In this document: positions 24,252-32,779 of the stretch, piece by piece
Numbering within the stretch: the stretch's first letter is position 1
Layout of the letters: each line of letters opens with the position of its first letter
NCBI RefSeq assembly: GCF_018129085.1
Contig: NZ_JAAGBB010000016.1
Location: 1-64,000 of the forward strand
From: Plastoroseomonas hellenica
Lineage (GTDB): Bacteria > Pseudomonadota > Alphaproteobacteria > Acetobacterales > Acetobacteraceae
Reading direction: 5' to 3'
DNA: 64,000 nt
Program-made: the position numbers and the translations under genes
Notes under the pieces: generated by a model
The model's database searches: none
Told to the model about the DNA's origin: nothing
The model's input: the letters and a program-made list of their open reading frames with translations, nothing else

Positions 24252-26435
24252 TCAGACCCTGGCTTTCTGTTGCAGCCAGAGGTGCCGGTAGGTCGCGCAG
24301 CGGTCGACCAGCGTCGCATGCGGCGCCACATCCTCGAGCTTGCCTTCGTTCAGCACCGCGATCGCGTCGCAGTCGGTCAGCGACGACAGACGGTGGGACA
24401 CGATGATGAGGGTCCGGCCGGCGGCGATGCGCCGAAGGCTCGCATTCACCAGCGCCTCACTCTCAGGGTCGAGTGCGCTGGTCGCCTCATCGAGCAGCAG
24501 GATGCGCGGATCATTGACCAGGGCCCGCGCGATGGCCAGGCGTTGGCGCTGGCCGCCGGAGAGGTTGGCGCCCCCCTCCTCGATCAGGGTGTCGTAGCCG
24601 CGCGGCAACTGCTCGATGAACTCCTCGGCGCTGGCCAGGCGTGCCGCCCGCAGCGCGTCGTCCATCGTCAGGTGCGGCCGGCCGGCCAGGATGTTCTCGC
24701 GGATCGTCGCGCGGAACAGGAAGCTCTCCTGCAGCACCACGCCGACGCTGCGCCGGAGATGCCCAAGATCCAGTTCGCGCAGCTCGACATCGTCGAACTT
24801 GATCAGGCCGGAGTAGTTGCGCGTGCTGCCCTGCAACAGCCGTACCAGCGTGCTCTTGCCCGAGCCGCTGCGACCGACCACGCCGAGCATGGTCCCGATC
24901 TCGAGCTTCAGCGTGAGCTCCCGCAGTGCAGGCCGGGCAGCGTCCGGATAGGTATAGGACACGCGGTCCATGCTGAGCGCGCCGGTGAAGCGCGGGCGCA
25001 CGCCACCGCCGCCCGCCGCCGTCTCGGGCGGTGCATTCAGCACCTCCCCCGCCTGATGGATCGAGGCCTTGATGTCCTCGAGATCGGTCAGGACGCGCGC
25101 CAGCGTGACCAGCGGCCCGGACACCCGCCCGGACAGCATCATGATGGCCATCAGCCCACCCACCGGGATCGATTCCGGCCGCACCAGCGCGAGATAGGCG
25201 CCGATGAGAAAGACGCCGCGCCCCATGAAACGCTCGATCGGAATGCCGAGCACATTCGGCCAGACCGCCAGCAGCCCGGCGCTGCGGCGGAGCGAGGTGG
25301 AGTCCGCGACCCGCTTGTCCCACTCCGCCTTGCGTGCCGGCTCCATCGCCAGGGTCTTGATGGTGCGGATGCCGTGCACCGTCTCGACCAGGAAGCCATT
25401 CTTCCGCGTCTCCGCCACCAATGCCTTGGCCGAAGCCCGGCGGATCGACGGGATGAAGACGACGATGATGGTCGCGAGCAGGAGGGCGGCGCCAAGGACG
25501 AAGAGCGCAAGCATCCAGTTCAGGGCAAAGAGCACCGGCAGCGCGAAGAACAGCACCGTGCCGTCCAGCACCAGGGTGCCGACCCGTCCGGTGATGAAGT
25601 CCCTGAGGCGCCAGACCTGCTGCAGCCGATGCGTGGTGTCGCCGGCTGGCTGCCGCTCGAAATAGTCGATCGGCAGGCGCAGCAGCCGATCCAGCACGAA
25701 GGTGTTGATCCGCACATCGACGCGCGTCGACAACGCGAGCAGCAGGTGTTCGCGGGCGAAGGTGAGCCCCGCCTCATAGAGCGCGACCGTGCCGAAGAGG
25801 ACGGCGATCAGGGTCAGCGTCGCGTAGCCTTCATGGGCCAGCACGCGATCGAGGGTTCCCATTACCAGCAGCGGCCCGGCCAGGGCCAGGAAGCTCAGCA
25901 CCAGCGCCGCCATCAGCGTGCCGCGGGCAAGCCCCTTCTCCTGCCCCAACAACCGGAGCAGCCAATGCAGATCGAAAGTCGACTCCTCGCTGGCGGCGAC
26001 GCGCTGGCGCCCGACCAGCACGGTGGTGCCATCCCAGACCGCCTCGAGGCGCGCCTGGTCCACAGGCACTGGCCGCCCACCCTCGGGTGCCGAGGGATCG
26101 CGCAGGAAGACGACGTCCTTCCCCGGGGTGGCGCCCACCGCCAGCGCCGCACCGCCATCCTTCAGCAGCGCTACCACCGGACCATTGCCGGTCTCGCCGA
26201 CCAGATGGCTCCAACGCAGCCGCACCGCGCGGGCGCTCAGGCCATTGTCGCGCGCCCATTCGGCCAGCCGCGCCGGCTCGCTGCCCGGCCGGGGCGCATT
26301 GGAGGCGAGGGGGTCGAGCTCCACGCCGTGGAAGCGCGCCGCCGCGATCATCGCCAGCACGCGCTTGTCCTCTGGCCGGCGGGCCGGGACCGAGGGAGCC
26401 GCGGCGACTTCGGTCGTGCCTTCGGGCGGGCTCAT
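24252..26435 (-). CDS. Type I secretion ABC transporter (C39-like domain, permease, ATPase)
   Basis: 727 residues in the HlyB/RtxB layout. The N-terminal C39-like domain (about 20-150) has no cysteine at all, so it cannot be a peptidase and must be a docking domain, as for RTX exporters. Six membrane helices follow (about 170-450). The nucleotide-binding domain has Walker A GRSGSGKST, signature LSGGQRQRLAIARAL, Walker B ILLLDEATSALD and the switch His in SHRLSSL. Start ATG 26435 overlaps the stop of the upstream glycosyltransferase by 4 nt, tying secretion and glycosylation genes together. Confidence 0.95.
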   Translation of the reverse strand: MSPPEGTTEVAAAPSVPARRPEDKRVLAMIAAARFHGVELDPLASNAPRPGSEPARLAEWARDNGLSARAVRLRWSHLVGETGNGPVVALLKDGGAALAVGATPGKDVVFLRDPSAPEGGRPVPVDQARLEAVWDGTTVLVGRQRVAASEESTFDLHWLLRLLGQEKGLARGTLMAALVLSFLALAGPLLVMGTLDRVLAHEGYATLTLIAVLFGTVALYEAGLTFAREHLLLALSTRVDVRINTFVLDRLLRLPIDYFERQPAGDTTHRLQQVWRLRDFITGRVGTLVLDGTVLFFALPVLFALNWMLALFVLGAALLLATIIVVFIPSIRRASAKALVAETRKNGFLVETVHGIRTIKTLAMEPARKAEWDKRVADSTSLRRSAGLLAVWPNVLGIPIERFMGRGVFLIGAYLALVRPESIPVGGLMAIMMLSGRVSGPLVTLARVLTDLEDIKASIHQAGEVLNAPPETAAGGGGVRPRFTGALSMDRVSYTYPDAARPALRELTLKLEIGTMLGVVGRSGSGKSTLVRLLQGSTRNYSGLIKFDDVELRELDLGHLRRSVGVVLQESFLFRATIRENILAGRPHLTMDDALRAARLASAEEFIEQLPRGYDTLIEEGGANLSGGQRQRLAIARALVNDPRILLLDEATSALDPESEALVNASLRRIAAGRTLIIVSHRLSSLTDCDAIAVLNEGKLEDVAPHATLVDRCATYRHLWLQQKARV

Positions 26436-28222
26436 GGCCGTGCCCCTTCCTTCCCGCGCTGTGGGGAAGCGCCACGGAACCATCGCCGCGTATGCGTCCA
26501 GGCGTTCAGCAGGCTGACATACATCCGCCAGCGCCGATCCGGCGTCACCTGCGACTGCCGTTCCAGGTGATACAGCACCGCGCGCGCATCGACGGCCGCA
26601 CCGAGCCCGCGTGCCTTCAGCCGCAGGCAGAGATCCGAATCCTCGAAGTCGCCGGTGACATAATCCTCGTCGAAGCCGCCAAGCTCATTGGCCACGGCCC
26701 GGGAGAGCGTCATGCAGGCGCCGGTGACCGCCTCCATGCGCTGGATGCCAGTGCCCTGCTGCAGCCGGCGGCCCTTCCCGGGATGCTTCGGGAAAGGCCA
26801 GTTGCCGAATTGCGGCAGCCGCTCGAAGGCCAAGCCATCATGCTGGACGGTGCCATCCTCGAACAGCAGCAGCCCGCCCACGATGCCGAGGGTCGGGTCG
26901 GCCTGCAGATCCTCGATCATCAGGTCGAGCCAGCGCGGCTCCTTCGGCATGATGTCGGAATTGAGGAAGCAGATGTATTCGCCGCGCGCGTAGGTGAGCC
27001 CGACATTGTTGGCCGGCGCGAAGCCGAGATTCTCTTCGAGCAGCACGGTGCGGAACGGCAGCCCGAAGCGGGCATAAGCCGAATGCGCGAGGTCGAGCAG
27101 CTCCCGTTTGCGCGGCGGATCGTCGAGCACGAAGATCAGCTCGTGCCGCTCGAAGCCATGCTCGGACAGCAGCGCGAGCTGGTACATCGCGAAGTCCATG
27201 CGGCCATAGAGCGGGATGATCACCGAGCAGACCGGCTCGGCGGGCGGCTCGCCGAAGGTGATCTCGGTCGCACGCCGCTCCGCCGTCAGCCTGGCGCGGT
27301 TCACCGCCACCAGCGAGGGGCCGAGCACCTTGTCGAAGGCGGGTTCGAGCTCGTCGGGCGGCAGGTCCACGCATTCCAGCACCCGCCGGATCGCGGCGAG
27401 GCCACGGCGGACCGGCTGGGGCACGTTCTCGTAGCCGATCTCGCCATTGACGAGCTCGACCTCGAGATAGAGCCCGCCTTCCTCGGCAACGCTCGCCGGC
27501 GCATAGGCGACGAAGCCGCAGCGCCGGTCCACAGCGCCGTATTTCGGCGCCAGCGCTTCGACGATGTCGCCCCGCTCGGTGCGGATCCAGCGCTGGCCCA
27601 GCGGGTCGGAAAGCCCCCGCCCGGAGCGCAGGCGGATGGAGGAGACGGAGCTGGTCGGGTCGACGAACCAGCCGATCAGCAACAGCCCGTCCGGCGGCAC
27701 CAGCACGGTCTCGTCGACCGCGAGATGCAGCGGGACCGGCAGGCGGCCGAGCGTGCTGCTGCCGTCATAGACCTGCCGCGACAGCAACGCGAGCAGGCGG
27801 GAGCGCCCGACGCCGAGGCCATTGACCAGCAGCGGCCGCGCCCGCCCCACCAGATCCGCCTCGCGCAGGTGATGCAAGGTGCGGGCGGCAACGATGCGGA
27901 GCGTACCGGCGGGCGTCGCGATCTCGAGCGCCAGGAACTCACCGAGGGAGCGTCCGGTGGCAGCCAGGAAGATGACCACGCCCATGCCACGGTCGGCGAT
28001 GTCGGGGCGGTCATGCCAGCAGGTGATGACATCCGCCGAAAGCTGGCCGCGCTCGAAATGCGCGACGACGGCGCCGGGCGGCAGGTCGTCCGCCCAGCGC
28101 TGCGTGCTCCAGCCGCAGAACAGCCAGCCGCCCGCGGCCGTTCCGTAGCCGTGGAAGTCGACATAGCCGTGCTCGGCCGCCGCCGGCTTCGGCGCGACGC
28201 TGACGCCCGCCTTTTTCAGCAC
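26432..28222 (-). CDS. Large glycosyltransferase, GT2 catalytic domain with N-terminal beta-rich modules (twin 1)
   Basis: About 596 residues from GTG 28222. The first half (about 15-300) is beta-rich and contains PPDGLLLIGWFVDP and IRLRSGRG. The second half is GT2: SVIIPLYGRMDFAMYQLALL, EENLGFAPANNVGL, the NSD metal site in CFLNSDIMP, LGIVGGLLLFEDGTVQHDG, and GFDEDYVTGDFEDSDLCLR. The gene at 30930 has the same order and many identical phrases. No ATG is near the start. GTG 28222 lies 1 nt past the upstream stop; upstream codons belong to the neighbouring gene's DNA. The acceptor is unknown, possibly a surface glycan or the RTX cargo. Confidence 0.88.
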   Translation of the reverse strand: MLKKAGVSVAPKPAAAEHGYVDFHGYGTAAGGWLFCGWSTQRWADDLPPGAVVAHFERGQLSADVITCWHDRPDIADRGMGVVIFLAATGRSLGEFLALEIATPAGTLRIVAARTLHHLREADLVGRARPLLVNGLGVGRSRLLALLSRQVYDGSSTLGRLPVPLHLAVDETVLVPPDGLLLIGWFVDPTSSVSSIRLRSGRGLSDPLGQRWIRTERGDIVEALAPKYGAVDRRCGFVAYAPASVAEEGGLYLEVELVNGEIGYENVPQPVRRGLAAIRRVLECVDLPPDELEPAFDKVLGPSLVAVNRARLTAERRATEITFGEPPAEPVCSVIIPLYGRMDFAMYQLALLSEHGFERHELIFVLDDPPRKRELLDLAHSAYARFGLPFRTVLLEENLGFAPANNVGLTYARGEYICFLNSDIMPKEPRWLDLMIEDLQADPTLGIVGGLLLFEDGTVQHDGLAFERLPQFGNWPFPKHPGKGRRLQQGTGIQRMEAVTGACMTLSRAVANELGGFDEDYVTGDFEDSDLCLRLKARGLGAAVDARAVLYHLERQSQVTPDRRWRMYVSLLNAWTHTRRWFRGASPQRGKEGARP

Positions 28223-28223
28223 C

Positions 28224-29333
28224 TCAGACAGTGAGCGACGCTCCCGAGAAGTGTTGCAGGGTGAAGGAGCCGCCGCGCCCGAGCAGGAAACGCACCGGCG
28301 TCTGGCGCGCCGGCGCGCACGAGACCAGCAGCGCGGTGGCCTCGCCGGCGGCCGGGCGGAGGCGGAAGATCGTGCCGGGCCCGAGAAGCATGACGTCTCC
28401 GGGCCTGAGGCTGTTCGTCTGGATGGAGGCGCCCTGCGCGACCGCGATGGCGGTCGGTGCATTCGTCTCGGGCAGCCAGCGGGAGCGGCCGTCGGCCGTG
28501 AATTCCGGGAAGCGGTGGCTGTGCCGGACCAGATCGACCAGGACCGGACCGCCGATCGCGGCCACCGTGAGCAGGCATTCCGTCGGCGACGGCAGCACGT
28601 CGAAGGCGCTCGCCTGCAGGAAGGCCTCGCCATCGCTCCGCTGCGCCTCGACGCGGTAGACGGAGGGGTTGTCGTCCAGCACCGCGCGCATCAGCCGCAG
28701 CGGCGTCTCGCCGAACAGCGCATCCGGGATTGCGCGGATGAGCCTGTCCACACCTTCGCCGAGCCGCGGATGCAAGGGGACACCTTCCGGGACGTCGGCC
28801 GCCGCGCCGAGATCGGCCGCCAGGAAGCCGCTCCGCGCGTGCAGGCCGGTCAGCAGCAGATGGCCATCGGCGATCAGGCGCGACAGTGATGTCTCCAGAT
28901 CGGCCGGGGTCGCGCCGGTCGCGATGCGGCCGGCCAGCACCTGGGCGGCATCCGAGCGATCGATCCAGAGGCCGCCGAAGACGCTGCCCGTCCAGCCGGC
29001 CGCCGGGAAGCGGGCCCGCATGACCGAGAGGAAGTCGATGAACCCCGTCAGATTGGTGCGCGGCAGCTCCAGGTCGCTGCCCTGCGGCTTGATCTGGACC
29101 GTCGGCAGGAGTTGCGCCGCGATATCCTGGTAGAAGGCGATGCTGAACCCGCAGCGCCCGTCGCCGAGCCCCGCCGCGGCCAGGTCTGCCCGTTCCTGAT
29201 CGGCGACGGCCTCGCCGATGATGGTGCCGTTCATCATCGCCTGCACGATCAGCGGCGCGTCCTGGCGGCCGGCGAAGAGCCAGCCGCTGGCGCCACTCGT
29301 CGACAGATCATCGATGGAACCTCGAATGCTCAT
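28224..29333 (-). CDS. Unknown protein with glycosyltransferase-cluster N-terminal module
   Basis: About 369 residues. The N-terminal part, IRGSIDDLSTSGASGWLFAG to GLGDGRCGFSIAF (about 2-70), looks like the beta-sandwich module found fused to glycosyltransferases in Acetobacteraceae surface clusters. The middle is helical. The C-terminal part, with RPGDVMLLGPGTIFRLRP and LGRGGSFTLQHFSG, looks cupin-like (beta-barrel). No catalytic residues could be identified. Start ATG 29333 has GGGAG six bases upstream. An alternative ATG at 29360 overlaps the previous stop by 4 nt. I do not recognise the family as a whole. Confidence 0.65.
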   Translation of the reverse strand: MSIRGSIDDLSTSGASGWLFAGRQDAPLIVQAMMNGTIIGEAVADQERADLAAAGLGDGRCGFSIAFYQDIAAQLLPTVQIKPQGSDLELPRTNLTGFIDFLSVMRARFPAAGWTGSVFGGLWIDRSDAAQVLAGRIATGATPADLETSLSRLIADGHLLLTGLHARSGFLAADLGAAADVPEGVPLHPRLGEGVDRLIRAIPDALFGETPLRLMRAVLDDNPSVYRVEAQRSDGEAFLQASAFDVLPSPTECLLTVAAIGGPVLVDLVRHSHRFPEFTADGRSRWLPETNAPTAIAVAQGASIQTNSLRPGDVMLLGPGTIFRLRPAAGEATALLVSCAPARQTPVRFLLGRGGSFTLQHFSGASLTV

Positions 29334-29356
29334 GCGGTGCTCCCGGCCTGCGACGG

Positions 29357-30796
29357 TCATAGGACAACCCCTGGCTGCGCCCGGTTCGCCGCCACAGGAG
29401 CGGGATCATGGGGCGCGACTTCGGATGCGTCGGCGCTGCGGCGCGCCGGCTTCAAACTGTCGTAGAGGGCGAGCGTCGCCGACACGGTCTCCGTCACCGT
29501 GGAAGGCACGGCGAGGCCGTCGCGCAGCCGCGCGAGCCGGTGCGGCTCCTTCGCCAGGCGCTTCAGCAGCGCCGCGAGCGACCAGCCGCTGCCCGCGTGG
29601 AAATGGAAGCCGTCGACGCCGTTGCGGACCTTCTCGGCCATGCCGCCGATATCCGAGCAAATCACCGGGCGCCGGTTCAGCAGCGCCTCCTGGATCACGA
29701 GCGGCGAGTTCTCCCACCAGATCGAGGGGATCAGCACGGCGTGGACGCTGCGCATCAGGCCGTGCACCCGGACATTGTCGTAGGGGCCGCAGTAGCGGAT
29801 GTTGACCGGCGCCTTGGCCAGGCGCTCCTCGAAATCCTTTCGGAACTCCGGCGGCTGGCTCGACGCGTCGCCATGGACGTCGATCCGGATGTTCGAGATG
29901 CCTTCCTTGGCGAGGAGATCCGCCGCCTCGAAGAGCACGGCGATGCCCTTGAGCCGCGAGATCTGGCCGAAGAAGCCGAAGACGAGGCCTTCCTCGATGT
30001 CCTCCTCATAGGCATCCGCCCCCTCCGCGGCCCGCAGCGTCACCGGCATGCCGTTCTCGATCACCGAGATGCGGTCCGCCTCGATGCCCCAGGCGATGTA
30101 GCGTTCGGCGAGGAAGCGGCTCGGCGACACGAAGTGGTCGACCAGCCGGAAGAAGCGCTTCAGGAAGAGATCGCGGAGGAAGAAGTCCTGCTCCGTCCGT
30201 TCGGGGAAGCAGCGCGCGCAATCCCTGAGCCCAGATGCGTAGCACGGCGCGAAATTGGGCTTCTTCACCATCTGGCCGAAGTGATTGCAGACCGCCAGGT
30301 ATTCATGCAGCGTCAGGACGATGCGCGCCTCCGGTACGGCACGGCGGATCTGGTAGAAGACCTCGACCCCGAAGTTCGCGTAATGATGCAGGTGCACCAC
30401 ATCCGGCCTGATGTCCCGAAGCAGCGTCATGAACTCCGCGGGGAATTCCGGGTCCGGGTTCGAGTGGATGAAATGGTCGTAGCCACCGCCGACATAGACG
30501 TACTCATTGGCCTCGAAGGGCTGAATCAGGCGAACGCCCAACCGCTCGGAGAAGCGACCCGCCGAGGCGGAGATGAAGAAGGTCCGTATCCCCGGACGCG
30601 TCCCCAGCTCCCGGTACATCTGGAAGGCGGAAATCTCGGCGCCGCCTTTCGACACGCGCGGATCGGCATGGGACATGACGAGCACGCGCAGCTCGCGTCC
30701 ATCGGCCATGGCTTCCGGCGCCCTCGAGGCGACCGGCAACCGTGACACGGGCCGCGCTGCGGCGGCCTTCGCGACATCCTTCGGCTTACGCGCCAT
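29357..30796 (-). CDS. Glycosyltransferase family 4
   Basis: 479 residues, GT-B fold. The N-terminal half has VLVMSHADPRVSKGGAEISA and DVVHLHHYANFGVEVFYQIR. The C-terminal nucleotide-sugar-binding half has FGFFGQISRLKGIAVLFEAA, then IPSIWWENSPLVIQEALLN with the retaining-enzyme E-x7-E-like signature. An unusual cysteine cluster in the middle (CNHF, PNFAPCYASGLRDCARCFPE) may bind metal; such clusters occur in some GT4 proteins. Start ATG 30796 has GGAAGGG five bases upstream. An AT-rich stretch just upstream probably carries the promoter for this half of the surface operon. Confidence 0.9.
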   Translation of the reverse strand: MARKPKDVAKAAAARPVSRLPVASRAPEAMADGRELRVLVMSHADPRVSKGGAEISAFQMYRELGTRPGIRTFFISASAGRFSERLGVRLIQPFEANEYVYVGGGYDHFIHSNPDPEFPAEFMTLLRDIRPDVVHLHHYANFGVEVFYQIRRAVPEARIVLTLHEYLAVCNHFGQMVKKPNFAPCYASGLRDCARCFPERTEQDFFLRDLFLKRFFRLVDHFVSPSRFLAERYIAWGIEADRISVIENGMPVTLRAAEGADAYEEDIEEGLVFGFFGQISRLKGIAVLFEAADLLAKEGISNIRIDVHGDASSQPPEFRKDFEERLAKAPVNIRYCGPYDNVRVHGLMRSVHAVLIPSIWWENSPLVIQEALLNRRPVICSDIGGMAEKVRNGVDGFHFHAGSGWSLAALLKRLAKEPHRLARLRDGLAVPSTVTETVSATLALYDSLKPARRSADASEVAPHDPAPVAANRAQPGVVL

Positions 30797-30884
30797 CGAA
30801 TCCCTTCCTTTGGTGGCAGTGGCCGCACCCTCCCACTCGCGGAGCCGCATGGCCGTCTTTGAAGCGCGGCCCGCGCGACGATGA

Positions 30885-30990
30885 CGTTATTGAACAAATC
30901 AAATATACTGAAATAGAATTCTCGTGTTTCTATGCCACTTTTCTTTTCATTTCAGAGAAATTATCTATTTTGTTCTTGGACGCCGCGTGC
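30885..30990 (-). promoter_or_regulatory. AT-rich island before the second half of the surface operon
   Basis: A stretch of about 100 bases with many A/T runs (for example TTATTGAACAAATCAAATAT) in otherwise 65-72% GC DNA. It covers the last 20 or so codons of the glycosyltransferase at 30930 (KNKIDNFSEMKRK) and the gap before the GT4 gene at 30796. It is a plausible promoter region for the downstream genes, with a TATATT hexamer on the minus strand, though no good -35 is in register. Confidence 0.45.
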
Positions 30991-32777
30991 CTCTGCCCGG
31001 ACACGGCGAAGTACCTCTCCCAGCGCCGATTGAAGTGCCAGGCGTTGAAGGCCGTCAGGTTGTGGCGCCACTTCGCGTTGCGGCCCTGGGTCTGGCGCTC
31101 CAGATGAAACAGCGTCACATCGGCTGCCACGGCGCAGCCGAGCCCGCGCGCCTGCAATTTCATGCAGAGGTCGGCATCCTCGAAATCGCCGATGGCGTAA
31201 TCCTCGTCGAAGCCGTCGACATCCTGCCAAACCGCACGCGGCATCATGATGCAGGCGCCGCTCACCGCCTCGCAGTCCATGCGCCCGGCCATCCCGGCCA
31301 CCGCCGGCCGCCCCTTGTCCGGGTGCAGGGGAAAGCGCCAGCCGCCGAACTGCGGCAGCGCCGTCAGGCGGCATCCGCCATGCTGCACCGTGCCATCCTC
31401 GAAGAGCAGCAGCGGCGAGACGATGCCGAGCGCCGGGTCCCGCTCCAGATGGGCGGAGAGTCCGTCAAGCCAGCCCACGGCATGCGGGAAGACATCCGAA
31501 TTCACGACGCAGAGGTGGCGCCCGGACGAATACCGCACGCCGAGATTCACCGCGGGACCGAAGCCGAGGTTCCGATCCACGCAGAGCAGCCGGAAGGGCA
31601 GGCCCAGTCGCGCGAACAGCGAATGCGCCAACGGCTCCGCTTCCCAGCGCTGGCGGGGGTCGTCGAGGACGTAGATGATCTCGGTCCCCTCACCCAGCGT
31701 CGCGCTGAACTGGACGAGCTGATAGGTCATGAAATCGAGGCGGCCATAGAGCGGCACGATCACACTGCGGAGCGGATTGGCAGGGCGATCGCCGAAGTCG
31801 AGCACCGTCGCGGTCGCCGGCTTGCGCAGACGCTGGCGATTGAGCCCGAGGATCACGGGACCCAGCACCTGATCGAAGATCGGCGCGACCGCGGTGCCGT
31901 GCGGTAGATCAACGGCGCTGAGGATGCTGCGGATCGCCGCGAGCGGTGCATAGCCGGGTGCCGGAAGCGGCAGCCGTGCCACCTCTCCTGCCCGGGTCTC
32001 GATCTCGAGCATGGTCGCAGCGCCGGACTGCAGGCCTTCCGGGAAAAACGCCAGGAAGCCGAGTGCGGGATCATCGAGGCCAAGCCCCACGCCGATGCTC
32101 TCCAGCACGTCGCGGCGGCGGATCGGCAGCCAGTGTCCGGCGGCGAGCGGCGTGACGCGGTCGCCGGAGCGGAGCCGGATCGCCCGCACTGCATCCGCCG
32201 GGTCCGCGAGCCAGCCATAGAGCGCGAGACCATCCGGCGCGATGAGGAAGGTCTCCTCGATCTCGCAGCGGAGGCGCACCGCAAGCTTCGCGGGATCGAC
32301 CGCATCCGGCATGTCCGGCCTGGCGAGGACCGCGATGATCCCGCCATCGTCCGGCGCATCGGCACCGGGCTCGGCGAGAATCGCCTGGGCCATCGCCCGC
32401 ATCGCGCCCACGCCGAACGCCATCGCCCCATCCGCGCCAAGCCGCAGTGCGGCGCTGCCGTCCCAGAGATCGATGGCGACGAGGTCCGCCCCGTCCCCCA
32501 TTTCCTCGACCAGCGCGACGAAGCTACGGCGGGCTTCGCGGCCGCCAGCAATCGGCGCGCCGGCACAGGCCTGGAGCGGGCCCGCCCCGCCCCCGGCCCG
32601 GAAATGGACGATGGCGTGCGGTGCGGCGAGAGACGCCCGGCATGCCTCCGGCACCCAGCCGGCCAGCAGGATGCCGCGACCGCCACCCAGCCGGGACCAG
32701 GCGGTGACGCGGCCTTCTGCCACGGACCTCACCTCCGCCGGTGCCGCCAAGGCGTCGCTGTGCGCCGTGTCGCGCAT
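30930..32777 (-). CDS. Large glycosyltransferase, GT2 catalytic domain with N-terminal beta-rich modules (twin 2)
   Basis: 615 residues, a paralogue of the protein at 26432. The beta-rich N-terminal half contains APDGLALYGWLADP and IRLRSGDRV. The GT2 domain contains SVIVPLYGRLDFMTYQLVQF, DRNLGFGPAVNLGV, NSD in CVVNSDVFP, LGIVSPLLLFEDGTVQHGG, and GFDEDYAIGDFEDADLCMK. It starts 2 nt after the GT4 gene stop. The C-terminal tail is Lys/Asn-rich and coded by AT-rich DNA unlike the rest of the gene, which hints at a junction or a late extension. Acceptor unknown. Confidence 0.88.
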   Translation of the reverse strand: MRDTAHSDALAAPAEVRSVAEGRVTAWSRLGGGRGILLAGWVPEACRASLAAPHAIVHFRAGGGAGPLQACAGAPIAGGREARRSFVALVEEMGDGADLVAIDLWDGSAALRLGADGAMAFGVGAMRAMAQAILAEPGADAPDDGGIIAVLARPDMPDAVDPAKLAVRLRCEIEETFLIAPDGLALYGWLADPADAVRAIRLRSGDRVTPLAAGHWLPIRRRDVLESIGVGLGLDDPALGFLAFFPEGLQSGAATMLEIETRAGEVARLPLPAPGYAPLAAIRSILSAVDLPHGTAVAPIFDQVLGPVILGLNRQRLRKPATATVLDFGDRPANPLRSVIVPLYGRLDFMTYQLVQFSATLGEGTEIIYVLDDPRQRWEAEPLAHSLFARLGLPFRLLCVDRNLGFGPAVNLGVRYSSGRHLCVVNSDVFPHAVGWLDGLSAHLERDPALGIVSPLLLFEDGTVQHGGCRLTALPQFGGWRFPLHPDKGRPAVAGMAGRMDCEAVSGACIMMPRAVWQDVDGFDEDYAIGDFEDADLCMKLQARGLGCAVAADVTLFHLERQTQGRNAKWRHNLTAFNAWHFNRRWERYFAVSGQRHAASKNKIDNFSEMKRKVA

Positions 32778-32779
32778 GG

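Noticed and set aside
24141-26570. 809-codon plus-strand frame opposite the type I ABC transporter
   Set aside because: Composition is that of a shadow; the minus strand has Walker and signature motifs.
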